From NCBI GenBank assembly GCA_913775175.1, contig CAJYKU010000002.1, forward strand, positions 38,332 to 102,331: 64,000 nt of DNA. Direction: 5' to 3'. A model generated the notes under the pieces. That model did no database searches, had not been told where the DNA came from, and saw only the letters and a program-made list of their open reading frames with translations. Source of the DNA: an uncultured Pantoea sp. (lineage in GTDB: Bacteria; Pseudomonadota; Gammaproteobacteria; Enterobacterales; Enterobacteriaceae). Below are positions 39,964-48,710 of this stretch, one piece after another; the stretch's first letter is position 1, and each line of letters begins with the position of its first letter. A program made the position numbers and the translations under genes.

Positions 39964-40527
39964 TTACTTAGGCATCAGAACAGTATCAATGACGTTAATT
40001 ACACCATTTTTCTGGTATACGTCATAAATAGTGATATCTGCGGTATGACCCTGAGCATCTTTGATCTCGATATCTTTCGAACCCTTATTCATAAACGTGA
40101 GTGATTCACCGTTTACTGTTTTGAGTTCAGCTTTACCGCCACCCTGTTTAATTTTTTTCTCCAGCGCTTTCATATCATATTTTCCGGCCACAACATGATA
40201 GGTCAGTATGCTGGTGAGTTTTGCTTTATTTTCCGGTTTAAGCAATTCGTCTACCGTGCCTGAAGGCAATTTATCAAATGCCTCATTGGTTGGCGCAAAT
40301 ACGGTAAAGGGTCCTTTACCCTGTAACGTATCGACCAGACCCGCTGCTTTTACTGCCGCAACCAGCGTGGTGTGATCTTTGGAATTTGATGCGTTTTCAA
40401 TGATATTTTTTTCAGGATACATCGCTGCACCACCGACCATGACAGAATCATGTTTCATGGCGGCCATAGAGCCAGCTGAGACGAAGAGGGCAGCGAATAC
40501 AACGGAAAGGCGGGTTAACGTTTTCAT
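39964..40527 (-). CDS. Secreted FAS1 (fasciclin-domain) protein
   Basis: A 187-residue exported protein: signal peptide (MKTLTRLSVVFAALFVSAGS, cleavage after MAA), a short linker (HDSVMVGGAAMYPEKNIIEN), then one FAS1 domain (about 50-187) with the H1-type motif GPFTVFAPTNEAFDKLP and the H2-type TYHVVAGKYD, ending VINVIDTVLMPK. FAS1 domains mediate adhesion or matrix binding. The start at 40527 is preferred since it gives the signal peptide and has GAGG nearby. First gene of a three-gene operon with an ECF sigma and its anti-sigma factor; the arrangement recalls Mycobacterium SigK-RskA, which controls the FAS1 proteins MPT70 and MPT83. Confidence 0.9.
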   Translation of the reverse strand: MKTLTRLSVVFAALFVSAGSMAAMKHDSVMVGGAAMYPEKNIIENASNSKDHTTLVAAVKAAGLVDTLQGKGPFTVFAPTNEAFDKLPSGTVDELLKPENKAKLTSILTYHVVAGKYDMKALEKKIKQGGGKAELKTVNGESLTFMNKGSKDIEIKDAQGHTADITIYDVYQKNGVINVIDTVLMPK

Positions 40528-40570
40528 TATATATCCTCGTTGAAAGAGCAATCAGTTGCTCACAGAGAGA

Positions 40571-40598
40571 TATACGAGCCACCCGCCCGACCGGATGC
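40571..40598 (-). promoter_or_regulatory. Candidate ECF sigma promoter of the FAS1 operon
   Basis: On the minus strand GCATCC (40598-40593), 16 nt, CGTATA (40576-40571), about 44 nt upstream of the FAS1 ATG. This resembles the mycobacterial SigK consensus CCATCC-N16/17-CCGAAT in the -35 core and spacing, and CG-type -10 elements are common for ECF factors. Inferred by eye from a single site. Confidence 0.45.
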
Positions 40599-40725
40599 AG
40601 CGTTTGCAAAAAATTTTTCAGCGCGATTTTTCCGCTGTGGATTCGCGCGCAGAACGCAACTCTCTGTCATCACACCTGCCAGCTTCGGATAGCACATTTT
40701 CTTCCGGCAGCAAAAGCGCCTGACG

Positions 40726-41442
40726 CTACTGGCGCGCCATATCGCATACCTGCCAGCGCACCGAACTGACACCTTTCTCCAGGCTGATACGGCTCACCAG
40801 TTTCTCCAGTTGCCGGGTCAGGTGAGGCTTGCCTGATACCTCCGCGCTAACCGCCATCCGATGGGTACTCGCCAGATCTTCACTCTGCAGCGATTGCAGG
40901 CGCAAATCACTATTACCCAGCGTGTGCAGCATCAGACTACGTATCTCACCTGCATTCTGCGTCAGACAGGTAATCTGTACTTTATAGTGCTGTACCGCTT
41001 CGGTCGCAGGTAGCAGCGTCTGCCGGTTAATCCCCTGCGCCAGATCGCGTAACAGGATGTTTGCGCAGAGGATCACCAGTGAACCAATTGCCGCTTCCAG
41101 CAGCAGTCCCATGCTGCACAATACCCCGGTCGCAGCGGTACACCACAGCGTAGCGGCAGTGTTCAGGCCGCGTACATTTAATCCATCGCGCATAATGACA
41201 CCGCCGCCTAAGAAACCGATACCGGAAACCACATAGGCCGCAACGCGTGACGCATCAGTGGCCATTCCTGGCACCCCCTGCGTCATCAGCACAAATAAGC
41301 AGGCACCCGTACTGACCAGCGCATTGGTGCGCAAACCGGCCATCCGCTGCCGCAACTGACGCTCACTGCCTATCAGCGCCCCCAGAATCAGCGCGGCAGT
41401 AACGCGCAATACAAATATTTTCCAGTCCATCTCTTGCTCCAT
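40726..41442 (-). CDS. MgtC/SapB family membrane protein
   Basis: A 238-residue MgtC-family protein: about five N-terminal membrane helices (residues 8-135) with the family motifs LIGSERQLRQRMAGLRTNAL and GIGFLGGGVIMRDGLNVRGLNTAATLW, then a C-terminal cytoplasmic ACT-like domain (about 150-238). MgtC of Salmonella inhibits the F1Fo ATPase and helps survival in low Mg2+ and in macrophages. Start 41442 or the ATG four codons later (41430, with GGAG 6 nt upstream) cannot be separated. It stands alone, with no mgtB gene nearby, and could also be called SapB. Confidence 0.88.
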   Translation of the reverse strand: MEQEMDWKIFVLRVTAALILGALIGSERQLRQRMAGLRTNALVSTGACLFVLMTQGVPGMATDASRVAAYVVSGIGFLGGGVIMRDGLNVRGLNTAATLWCTAATGVLCSMGLLLEAAIGSLVILCANILLRDLAQGINRQTLLPATEAVQHYKVQITCLTQNAGEIRSLMLHTLGNSDLRLQSLQSEDLASTHRMAVSAEVSGKPHLTRQLEKLVSRISLEKGVSSVRWQVCDMARQ

Positions 41443-41763
41443 GAATCCCTGTTAACTGATGCAGAAAAAATTACAGACGGAGTCAGCGCCATACTGATAT
41501 GGCACCAGAGAAGGAGAACTCAGAAAGGAGATCCGCCATCTTAACGCGCAGTTAAGAGAGCGCAGAAGCTATCTTACCGCGACAATCCGCTGTAATCGTG
41601 TGGGACAGTTGTCCAAGATTGTGCTCCTGTGAAGTCGAAGTCAGTGCAATTTTAATCCGCCACTCGCTGCGTAACCAATGCTATCTGCTTTCCGTTTAGA
41701 GGCGGTTGAATGCGGATAACTGCCCGGGTGCGCCCGAAATCTGTCAGTGATTATTTGCACTCC

Positions 41764-41783
41764 CATGCCGATGGATCGGCATG
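41764..41783. promoter_or_regulatory. Perfect palindrome upstream of ddlA
   Basis: CATGCCGAT, GG, ATCGGCATG: 9-bp arms with a 2-bp centre, 41 bp upstream of the ddlA ATG. The short centre favours a dimeric-repressor operator over an RNA hairpin. No known consensus was recognised. Confidence 0.4.
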
Positions 41784-41824
41784 TTATCTTAGCTATTCGC
41801 TTAACTGCAATCGGGCAAAAAAAC

Positions 41825-42919
41825 ATGGAAAAACAGCGTGTGGGCATCGTGTTTGGCGGCAAATCTTCTGAACATGAGGTGTCGTTACAATCTGCAAAAA
41901 ATATTCTGGATGCTATCGATAAGCAAAAATATGAGGCGATTTTGCTGGGCATCGATAAACAGGGCAGATGGCAACGCTATGATGCTGACCGCTTTCTGCT
42001 GAATGCTGATGACCCGGCGCGCATTGCCCTGGCAGCGGATGGTGAGTCGATAGCACTGGTGCCCGGTCAGGCCGCATCACAGCTGGTAGAGCTGCAGCAG
42101 GCACAGCCTCTGCCGCGCCTGGACGTTATCTTCCCCATTGTTCACGGTACTCAGGGCGAAGATGGCGCGTTACAGGGACTGCTGCGTATGGCTGACGTGG
42201 CATTTGTCGGATCAGATGTGCTTGGCTCCGCCGTGAGCATGGACAAAGATATCACCAAGCGTTTGCTGCGCGATGCCGGGCTGAAAGTGGCTCCCTGGTT
42301 AAGCGTCAGCGCGGCACAGCGTGCAACGCTTGATGCCGGAGCAACAATCGAAAAGCTGGGGCTGCCGCTGTTTATCAAACCTGCCAATCAGGGCTCTTCT
42401 GTGGGCGTCAGCAAGGTGAATAACCTGGCAGAATTTGCCGCAGCAGTGGCGCTGGCATTTCGTTTTGACTGCAAAATTCTGATTGAGTCAGGCATCAAAG
42501 GGCGCGAGATTGAGTGTGCCGTCCTGGGTAATGAGACTCCGGAAGCGAGTCCCTGTGGGGAAGTGGTGGTGCAGGATGCATTTTATGCCTATGACACCAA
42601 GTATATTAGCGAAAGTGGCGCCCGGGTGGTGGTACCGGCAGATATCAGCGCTGAAAACAGCGAAGCCGTTCGCGCTACTGCGCTTGCGGCATTCAGGGCG
42701 CTGGAGTGCGCAGGTATGGCGCGCGTTGATGTATTTCTGACCGAAAATAATGAAATCATCGTAAATGAGGTTAATACCCTGCCCGGCTTCACCAATATCA
42801 GTATGTATCCCAAGCTGTGGCAGGCTGCGGGTCTGAGCTATCGCGATCTGATTACCCGACTGATTGAACTGGCACAACAGCGACATCAGCAGCGCCAGCA
42901 ACTGGCCAGCAGCGTCTGA
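41825..42919 (+). CDS. ddlA: D-alanine--D-alanine ligase A
   Basis: ATP-grasp ligase that makes the D-Ala-D-Ala dipeptide for peptidoglycan. The start at 41825 ([20 protein letters not shown]) gives 364 residues, the DdlA length; DdlB is shorter (about 306). Motifs: [41 protein letters not shown] and the C-terminal [15 protein letters not shown]. An in-frame ATG 26 codons upstream is not part of the family. In E. coli ddlA is elsewhere on the chromosome, so its place here belongs to the accessory block. Convergent with the diguanylate cyclase gene. Confidence 0.95.
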   Translation: MEKQRVGIVFGGKSSEHEVSLQSAKNILDAIDKQKYEAILLGIDKQGRWQRYDADRFLLNADDPARIALAADGESIALVPGQAASQLVELQQAQPLPRLDVIFPIVHGTQGEDGALQGLLRMADVAFVGSDVLGSAVSMDKDITKRLLRDAGLKVAPWLSVSAAQRATLDAGATIEKLGLPLFIKPANQGSSVGVSKVNNLAEFAAAVALAFRFDCKILIESGIKGREIECAVLGNETPEASPCGEVVVQDAFYAYDTKYISESGARVVVPADISAENSEAVRATALAAFRALECAGMARVDVFLTENNEIIVNEVNTLPGFTNISMYPKLWQAAGLSYRDLITRLIELAQQRHQQRQQLASSV

Positions 42920-42926
42920 CTAACAG

Positions 42927-42946
42927 GACGTGGCTTATGCCACGTC
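42927..42946. terminator. Hairpin between ddlA and the diguanylate cyclase gene
   Basis: GACGTGGC, loop TTAT, GCCACGTC. It lies 7 bp after the ddlA stop and overlaps the last codons and stop of the convergent gene, whose C-terminus (NDVA) it encodes. Confidence 0.6.
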
Positions 42947-44347
42947 GTTTGCACTGGTAGCAGGTATTGGCGCAACCTGATTACGCCCGTTACGTTTGGC
43001 ACTATAGAGATGTTTATCAGCGGCGGAAATCAGCCGGTTAATCATCTCTGGCCATTCACGCTCATGGCGGGCGTTATCCCAGGCCAGTCCCATACTGGCA
43101 GTCACCGTGACGCTGTTGCCTTTGATCCAGAATTTTTCCCGTGCCAGCGCCTGACGCACTGACTCCGCCAGCTGATAGAGTGGCTCTGGCGCAGCATCAA
43201 ACACCACAATCACAAACTCTTCGCCACCAAAACGGCAGATGATCTGCTGCTGTGTGGCTACGCGCTGAATACGACGCCCCACCTCTTCCAGCACGCTATC
43301 TCCGGCATCATGTCCGAAATTGTCATTAACGGTTTTAAAATAGTCGATATCCAGCATAATTACGCCGATATGACGCTGCACAGAAAACGGTGTCTGTTTC
43401 AGGTGTTCATAGAGACCCGATCGCGACAGCTGCTGCGTCAGTACATCAATGTTTGCCCGCAACGCCAGCCGCTGATTAAGTTGCCGGATAGCATCCATGC
43501 TGGCCGCAACCAGCAGCGGACTGAGCGCCACTGTTGCCACGCCAAGACGTGCAGAAGTCAGATGACCAATTGGCAGTAACGCATCATTGCCCTGAATATT
43601 CATCACACCATGTGAAACCAGCACAATTTCCGTAATGCCGGTGAGCAGGATCACCACGCTGGTCACTGGCATCGGCAGTGCAATCGCACACCAGATCAGC
43701 GCTGGCAGTGGAAAGGTCAGACTGCCCGCACCGCCAATCAGCGCACCGCCGCACAACGACAGCAACACAGCAATCAGTGGTAGCAGCGTCGCAGGGGTGA
43801 GCAGCTGACGTGGCGTTACAGTTCGCAGTGAGCGGATAAGCATAACAGGCAGCAGCATAAGCGACGTTGAGATCTGCTCACTGAACCAGTCAGCCCAGGC
43901 AACGGCAAATCGCGCATTGAAATCCATACCCTGTGCCCAGGCACCCCAGGTGGCACAGGCCGCAGCCCCCAGCAGGCAGGCCGGGAAAATGCGCATGGCA
44001 TCAAATATCTGATTACCGGCTGCAGATGACTGTGACGGCCTGATCAGCATACAGACCACAACCAGCGTAAAGAGGAGGTTAGCGATATTAATTGTGACCG
44101 CAGCAAACGCCCAGCCGGAAAAGAGTGTGTCATTAAAAATCATCGCCGCCAGCATCACCAGATAGCTGGAAGGGCGGTGCAAAAATGGCTGACGTACTAT
44201 CAGTCCGGCAATCAATGCATTTACCGGCCAGAACAGCGAGAACTCCGCAGGAACCCGCAGATGGCTGCCTATAAAGCAGAATACCAGGGTAATAGAAAAC
44301 AGTGTAAGGGCGTTTTTCTTAAGGTTATGTTCGTCAAATAGCGTCAC
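42935..44347 (-). CDS. MASE1-GGDEF diguanylate cyclase
   Basis: A 470-residue membrane protein. The N-terminal part (to about 300) has eight or so membrane helices of the MASE1 sensory type (FSLFWPVNALIAGLIVRQP). The C-terminal GGDEF domain (about 310-460) is intact: MLDIDYFKTVNDNFGHDAGD for Mg2+ and GTP and the active-site loop RFGGEEFVIV. The position of the inhibitory I-site, normally RxxD before the loop, reads TQQQ, so product inhibition through it is unlikely. It should make c-di-GMP, the molecule read or cleaved by EAL proteins such as the one at 28625. Stands alone. Confidence 0.9.
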   Translation of the reverse strand: MTLFDEHNLKKNALTLFSITLVFCFIGSHLRVPAEFSLFWPVNALIAGLIVRQPFLHRPSSYLVMLAAMIFNDTLFSGWAFAAVTINIANLLFTLVVVCMLIRPSQSSAAGNQIFDAMRIFPACLLGAAACATWGAWAQGMDFNARFAVAWADWFSEQISTSLMLLPVMLIRSLRTVTPRQLLTPATLLPLIAVLLSLCGGALIGGAGSLTFPLPALIWCAIALPMPVTSVVILLTGITEIVLVSHGVMNIQGNDALLPIGHLTSARLGVATVALSPLLVAASMDAIRQLNQRLALRANIDVLTQQLSRSGLYEHLKQTPFSVQRHIGVIMLDIDYFKTVNDNFGHDAGDSVLEEVGRRIQRVATQQQIICRFGGEEFVIVVFDAAPEPLYQLAESVRQALAREKFWIKGNSVTVTASMGLAWDNARHEREWPEMINRLISAADKHLYSAKRNGRNQVAPIPATSANDVA

Positions 44348-44518
44348 GCGTATTTATCCCTACCCTGTGCCTGAAATTGTCGCTGCATTGCAGTGGCATA
44401 ATGTGCCTATTTAACAGCAGAGCGCCAGACTCCAATTCAGCGATTAGGCTACGGTTGCGTTCTCTGTTTAGCAGGCTGTGGGGTCACCCACTCTGCCGCA
44501 GATTATGCCCGACAAATA

Positions 44519-44552
44519 AAAAAATCGGATATCAGGGGATATCCGATTTTTT
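44519..44552. terminator. Terminator after the SulP gene
   Basis: A 13-bp perfect stem (AAAATCGGATATC / GATATCCGATTTT) with loop AGGG and T-runs on both strands, 20 bp beyond the SulP stop. Confidence 0.88.
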
Positions 44553-44571
44553 GCGGCGGTAAGAGTCGCAG

Positions 44572-46047
44572 CTATCTGACCGCTACCGGCCACTGACTCA
44601 GCTCGATTCCCCGTTCAGAGGCGTTTTCACCAAAATCACGCAACACTGCTTTGACATCAGGATCAAGATATTCGGCATTGTTGTTTTCTACCACTACCCG
44701 GCTATTCTCCGGGATCTCCGCCAGCAGCCCCTGCAGTTTAGGATTATGCATAAACGTCAGATTTTGCTGAAACTGTAGCACGTAGTGGTCGTCGCGGCGG
44801 GTAAGCTGCAGCGCATTACGATGACTCTGATAGATGCTGCAGAGGATCTGGGTAGCGATACCGATACCGATGCCAGCCAGCATACCAAATATAATGATCC
44901 CGCCCACAGTGGCAAAAAACGGCACCGACTGCGCGACGCCCATTCTGATCTGTTCAGCAAAAAGTTGCGGCGTAGCCAGCTTGTAACCGGTATAGAGCAG
45001 CACTGCTGCCAGGCTGGCAAGCGGAATCGCATTAAGCAACGTGCTAAACCACAGCCCGCACACCAGCAGCAGAACACCATGAAGTAAAATAGAGAATTTG
45101 CTCTGCGCACCCACACTGACATTGACTGAACTGCGCACAATCACGGCGGTAATCGGCATCGCTCCCAGTAAACCCGCCGTTAAGTTACCAATCCCCTGAG
45201 CAACCATCTCTTTATCCGGTGAAGGAGGCGGATTCTGCGGACGCAGTTTTTTTAGCGCCTCCTGGCTCAGTAATGTCTCCAGACTCGCTACCAGCGCCAG
45301 TGTCACCGCGACCATCCATACCGCCGGGTTCTGCCACGCCAGCCAGTCGGGCGTTTCCAGTTCAGCAGCCAGCGCCGAAACGCTGTCAAAAGCGGGCAGT
45401 ACGATACGCGGCAGCCCCTCAGCCAGCACCGGAAACAGCCGATCGCCGGCCAGCGTCGCCGCACAGCCAATCAGCACCGCAACCAGCGGGCCGGGGATCC
45501 AGCTCAGCATTTTTATCGATTTTATCGCAGGTGTTGTCCAGAGCCAGAGTATCAGTACACCCGCTCCTGCAACCAGTATCGCACTGGCGGAAACAGTGAG
45601 ATCGCCAGCCAGCAGCGCACGCAGACTCACCTCTTCCGCTATCCCCAGTGCAACCGGGATCTGCTGCATAATCAGCAAAATACCAATTGCTGCCAGCATA
45701 CCTTTAATCACACTACCGGGTACCAGCGCAATAAAGCGGCCAGCATGCAGCAGACCCAGCATACATTGCAGCACGCCAGCCAGAATCAGCGCAGTAAGAA
45801 AAGCGGAAAAACTGCCCAGCGTCTGGATAGAAGCCACCACAATTGTCACCAGCCCTGCCGCCGGGCCGCTGACAGCAAAGCGCGATGGACTCAGCGAAGT
45901 CACCAGCAATCCGCCAATGACGCCGGTAAGCAGACCGGCAAATGGCGGCAGACCACTGGCCTGAGCAATCCCCAGACAGAGCGGCAGCGCCACCAGAAAT
46001 ACAACCAGGCCAGCAGGAATATCCTGTCGCAGAGTTTGCAAATTCAT
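44572..46047 (-). CDS. SulP-family inorganic anion transporter
   Basis: A 491-residue inner-membrane transporter of the SulP/SLC26 family (sulfate, bicarbonate or dicarboxylate). Opening DIPAGLVVFLVALPLCLGIAQASGLPPFAGL and FAVSGPAAGLVTIVV are the family signatures, followed by about 12 helices to residue 410. The C-terminal 75 residues (HYVLQFQQNLTFMHN...) form a short STAS-like domain with no obvious phosphorylatable Ser-Thr motif. Different from E. coli DauA. The substrate cannot be read; no carbonic anhydrase gene lies next to it. Confidence 0.88.
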   Translation of the reverse strand: MNLQTLRQDIPAGLVVFLVALPLCLGIAQASGLPPFAGLLTGVIGGLLVTSLSPSRFAVSGPAAGLVTIVVASIQTLGSFSAFLTALILAGVLQCMLGLLHAGRFIALVPGSVIKGMLAAIGILLIMQQIPVALGIAEEVSLRALLAGDLTVSASAILVAGAGVLILWLWTTPAIKSIKMLSWIPGPLVAVLIGCAATLAGDRLFPVLAEGLPRIVLPAFDSVSALAAELETPDWLAWQNPAVWMVAVTLALVASLETLLSQEALKKLRPQNPPPSPDKEMVAQGIGNLTAGLLGAMPITAVIVRSSVNVSVGAQSKFSILLHGVLLLVCGLWFSTLLNAIPLASLAAVLLYTGYKLATPQLFAEQIRMGVAQSVPFFATVGGIIIFGMLAGIGIGIATQILCSIYQSHRNALQLTRRDDHYVLQFQQNLTFMHNPKLQGLLAEIPENSRVVVENNNAEYLDPDVKAVLRDFGENASERGIELSQWPVAVR

Positions 46048-47042
46048 GACAGTGCCCTCAGTGCTGTTAACGTTATCGTAGCCAGTGGGCAGAACAGAGG
46101 ATTACCGCACATAGCAGGCAACACACCAGGCTGAACAACGCGACGCTGGCGTCTGCAATACCGCAGAGTCTGACTGCGATTTTTTGCTGATAAAGGTTTT
46201 AATGTCGTCACAATACTCTTCCTTATGCATCCGGCAATCAGGTCTGCTGGCGATTATTAACGTCAGTCAGGCCGTTATTCGCCCTGACTGCACGAATAAA
46301 GCCAGTAGCGGTCACAAAAATTGGTTATAGCCGCTTAAGCGTTCAGATGCACCAGAATTATTTAACGCAAATCCCGCAGCCTCTTTTTGTAAAATTATCG
46401 TCAGCAACGGTTATTTAAACGTAAATTTACGCAAGCATAGTTCTTGCAGCTCAATTACTAAAAGTCTTTAAAATTCATTAAGTAACTAAATAACGCTATT
46501 TAACTCAGCAATCCCCTGACATAAAAACACACTTATATTTAGCAGGCGATTGCACCAGCAGGGTGAAACAGGATGAAATAACCAGGATAGTTCTTAATTA
46601 TAAAGATTTATATTTAGCGTAATAAACTATTTAACCACCTAAATTTCAGCAGATTGCGCTGCCTTATTTGCTACAGGTCAGAGAGAAATCAGGAGATAGC
46701 GCAGCTTATTAACAGTTAACCAGAAACGTAAATATTACCGGATCAGTCTCTGCTGGTTAAGTCAGCGTTTTGATAGTGGTTTTTTCATCCTGCAAATTAT
46801 TTACCGCACCACCAGTTAGTAGAGTAGCGTCAGTTTTATGCCGCCTGCCGGAAAAACAGAGAGCCTTTACTCTGCCAGCGGACATATAATTCAGAATCTG
46901 TGCGACCGGTTCAGCATGCGTTAAGAGACAAGGCCATAATCGTTACCTGTTGTTAGCTCAGCGGTAATAACACTGTAAATCGATATCCATTAACATAAGC
47001 CCGATATCGTCCTACACTGCGGTCAGGTTACAGGAGAGAGTT
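46048..47042. other. Long intergenic region, no gene recognised
   Basis: About 1 kb, AT-rich from about 46380 to 46800. An 8-bp inverted repeat CAGTCAGG/CCTGACTG with an 11-nt loop lies at 46264-46290. A GGAGAGAG ribosome-binding site stands 5-10 nt before the next start. The region could hold promoters for both divergent genes or an unseen small RNA. Confidence 0.5.
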
Positions 47043-47777
47043 ATGCAAAATAGCGCATCTGGTCCACGTTCCACCCTGCTTGATAGCCTGTCGTGGGTAG
47101 AGTATGCATTTCAGCCCGCGGGATTGCCGGCACCAGCAGAGGCAGCTTATGGTCATCAGCGCCATAGTGCCCGTGTGGTCTCATCGGCAGCAAATTTTCC
47201 ACCAAAGCAGTGCGAAGCTGACGGAGTTATTGCTGACGGTACGCGTCCGGTCGCTGTCTACACTGCCGACTGTCTGCCAGTGCTGTTTGCTGACGCGCAA
47301 CATCGGCAGGTCGCCGCAGTACATGCCGGGCTGACTGGCACACTAAGCGGTATTTTGAACAGTGCGATCGATGCCTTAATTGCACGCGGCGCGACGAGCA
47401 GAACGCTGCATGTTGCAATTGGACCAGCAATTGGTCCCTGCTGTTATGAACTCGGCGCGGATCGTATTAAGGATATGCAGCAGCGCAGCGATCTTCCGCC
47501 GCTGCACTGGTCGTGGCAGCAGCCTGAAAATCTTCACGCCATCCGGCCACAGGCAAAGGCTCAGCAGCAGGGGGGCTGGTTTGATCTGCCCCGACTGGCA
47601 CAGAGTCTGCTGGTACAGCGTGATATTCCTGCTGCACAAATTGATATTGTAAAGGTATGTACTTACTGCACGGCAGAGGCAGGCTCCAGCTATCGGCGCA
47701 ATACGCATTTCGGCACTGGCTATCAATCGCGTTTTTCATGGATTCGCTGCCGCGAAGAACCGATCCCGGCGGGCTGA
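47043..47777 (+). CDS. YfiH/PgeF-like multicopper-oxidase-fold protein (orphan copy)
   Basis: A 244-residue member of the YfiH (DUF152, peptidoglycan-editing factor / purine nucleoside phosphorylase-oxidase) family. The metal-site residues are recognisable: His38 in YGHQRH, Cys77 in TADCLPVLFAD, His94 in AAVHAGL; IGPCCYEL and RRNTHFGTGYQ follow. The usual HAGWRG reads HAGLTG here, losing the conserved Trp and Arg. The normal yfiH lies beside rluD in enterobacteria, so this is probably a diverged second copy. Stands alone; upstream GGAGAG ribosome-binding site. Confidence 0.8.
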   Translation: MQNSASGPRSTLLDSLSWVEYAFQPAGLPAPAEAAYGHQRHSARVVSSAANFPPKQCEADGVIADGTRPVAVYTADCLPVLFADAQHRQVAAVHAGLTGTLSGILNSAIDALIARGATSRTLHVAIGPAIGPCCYELGADRIKDMQQRSDLPPLHWSWQQPENLHAIRPQAKAQQQGGWFDLPRLAQSLLVQRDIPAAQIDIVKVCTYCTAEAGSSYRRNTHFGTGYQSRFSWIRCREEPIPAG

Positions 47778-47782
47778 TGCAG

Positions 47783-47825
47783 CTGACACCCCGCCCCTTA
47801 TCATCAGGCCGGGTGTCAGTTTTTA
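47783..47825 (+). terminator. Terminator after the YfiH-like gene
   Basis: CTGACACCC, a 19-nt loop, GGGTGTCAG, then TTTTTA, 5 bp after the stop codon. Confidence 0.7.
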
Positions 47826-47935
47826 TAGTAACTTGTCACATCAGGCTGGTCAGTGCTTTGACGCCCTGCGGCCGCAAGGCACGACGTTACAGCGGAGAAC
47901 CAGCATTTTTGCAGGCGCAGTCAGCACGCCGCCCT

Positions 47936-48700
47936 CTATACGGCGACGCGCATACCGCCATCCACAAACAGCAGGTGACCATTAACAAAATCTGCGGCGC
48001 CGGATGCGAGAAACACGGCGGCACCAATCAGCTCTTCCGGTTTACCCCAGCGGGCGGCAGGCGTTCGCTTTGTCAGCCAGCCGGTAAAGTCGGGATCGTC
48101 AGCCAGCGGCTGCGTCATTTCGGTAACAAAATAGCCAGGAGCAATGGCGTTAACCTGAATATTATGGCGCGCCAGCTCCACGCACATGCCACGCGTCAGC
48201 ATGGTCACGGCTCCTTTCGATGCGGCATAAGGCGTAATGGTATCGCGGCCCAGCTCGCTCTGCATGGAACCGATATTGATGATCTTTCCACGCTGACGCG
48301 TCACCATGCCCTGTGCCACCTTTTGCGACACCAGAAATACCGCCGTCTGGTTTACTGCAATAACCTCATGCCAGTCCTGTTCCGGAAATTCCAGAAAGGG
48401 GCGTCGCCGCTGAATACCGGCATTATTTACCAGAATATCGATAGCGCCCCACTCTGCCTCAATTTCATCAATCGCCTGATGCACAGCAGCTGACCGGGTG
48501 ACATCAAAGGCTTTGGCGTGAGCAACTATCCCCTGCTCGCGCAGCCTGGCCGCACTGCGCTCTGCACCTGCCGCTGTAGTGGCATTGATAATCACTTCTG
48601 CACCCGCTTTACCCAGTCCCTGTGCCAGCAGAAAACCAATGCCGCGCGCCGAGCCAGTCAGCAGTGCGCGTTTTCCGGTTAGTGAAAAGAGTTCATTCAT
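47936..48700 (-). CDS. idnO: Gluconate 5-dehydrogenase (5-ketogluconate reductase) IdnO
   Basis: Short-chain dehydrogenase that reduces 5-keto-D-gluconate to gluconate. The start at 48700 (MNELFSLTGKRALLTG) gives 254 residues, exactly the E. coli IdnO length; the open frame upstream overlaps idnD. Motifs: TGSARGIG (nucleotide binding), NNAGIQRR, active-site Ser...YAASK with catalytic Tyr and Lys, and a C-terminal FVNGHLLFVDGGMRVAV. It is 10 bp downstream of idnD and so in one operon with it. Confidence 0.92.
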   Translation of the reverse strand: MNELFSLTGKRALLTGSARGIGFLLAQGLGKAGAEVIINATTAAGAERSAARLREQGIVAHAKAFDVTRSAAVHQAIDEIEAEWGAIDILVNNAGIQRRRPFLEFPEQDWHEVIAVNQTAVFLVSQKVAQGMVTRQRGKIINIGSMQSELGRDTITPYAASKGAVTMLTRGMCVELARHNIQVNAIAPGYFVTEMTQPLADDPDFTGWLTKRTPAARWGKPEELIGAAVFLASGAADFVNGHLLFVDGGMRVAV

Positions 48701-48710
48701 GACGCATCCC

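Noticed and set aside
41443..41640. Mg2+ riboswitch (M-box) or mgtC-type leader before the MgtC-family gene
   Set aside because: Only a short 6-bp hairpin was found; none of the conserved M-box segments is present.
46048..46180. Short hydrophobic minus-strand frame overlapping the SulP start region
   Set aside because: The frame has an upstream stop and no ATG or GTG with a ribosome-binding site, so a small membrane protein cannot be supported.
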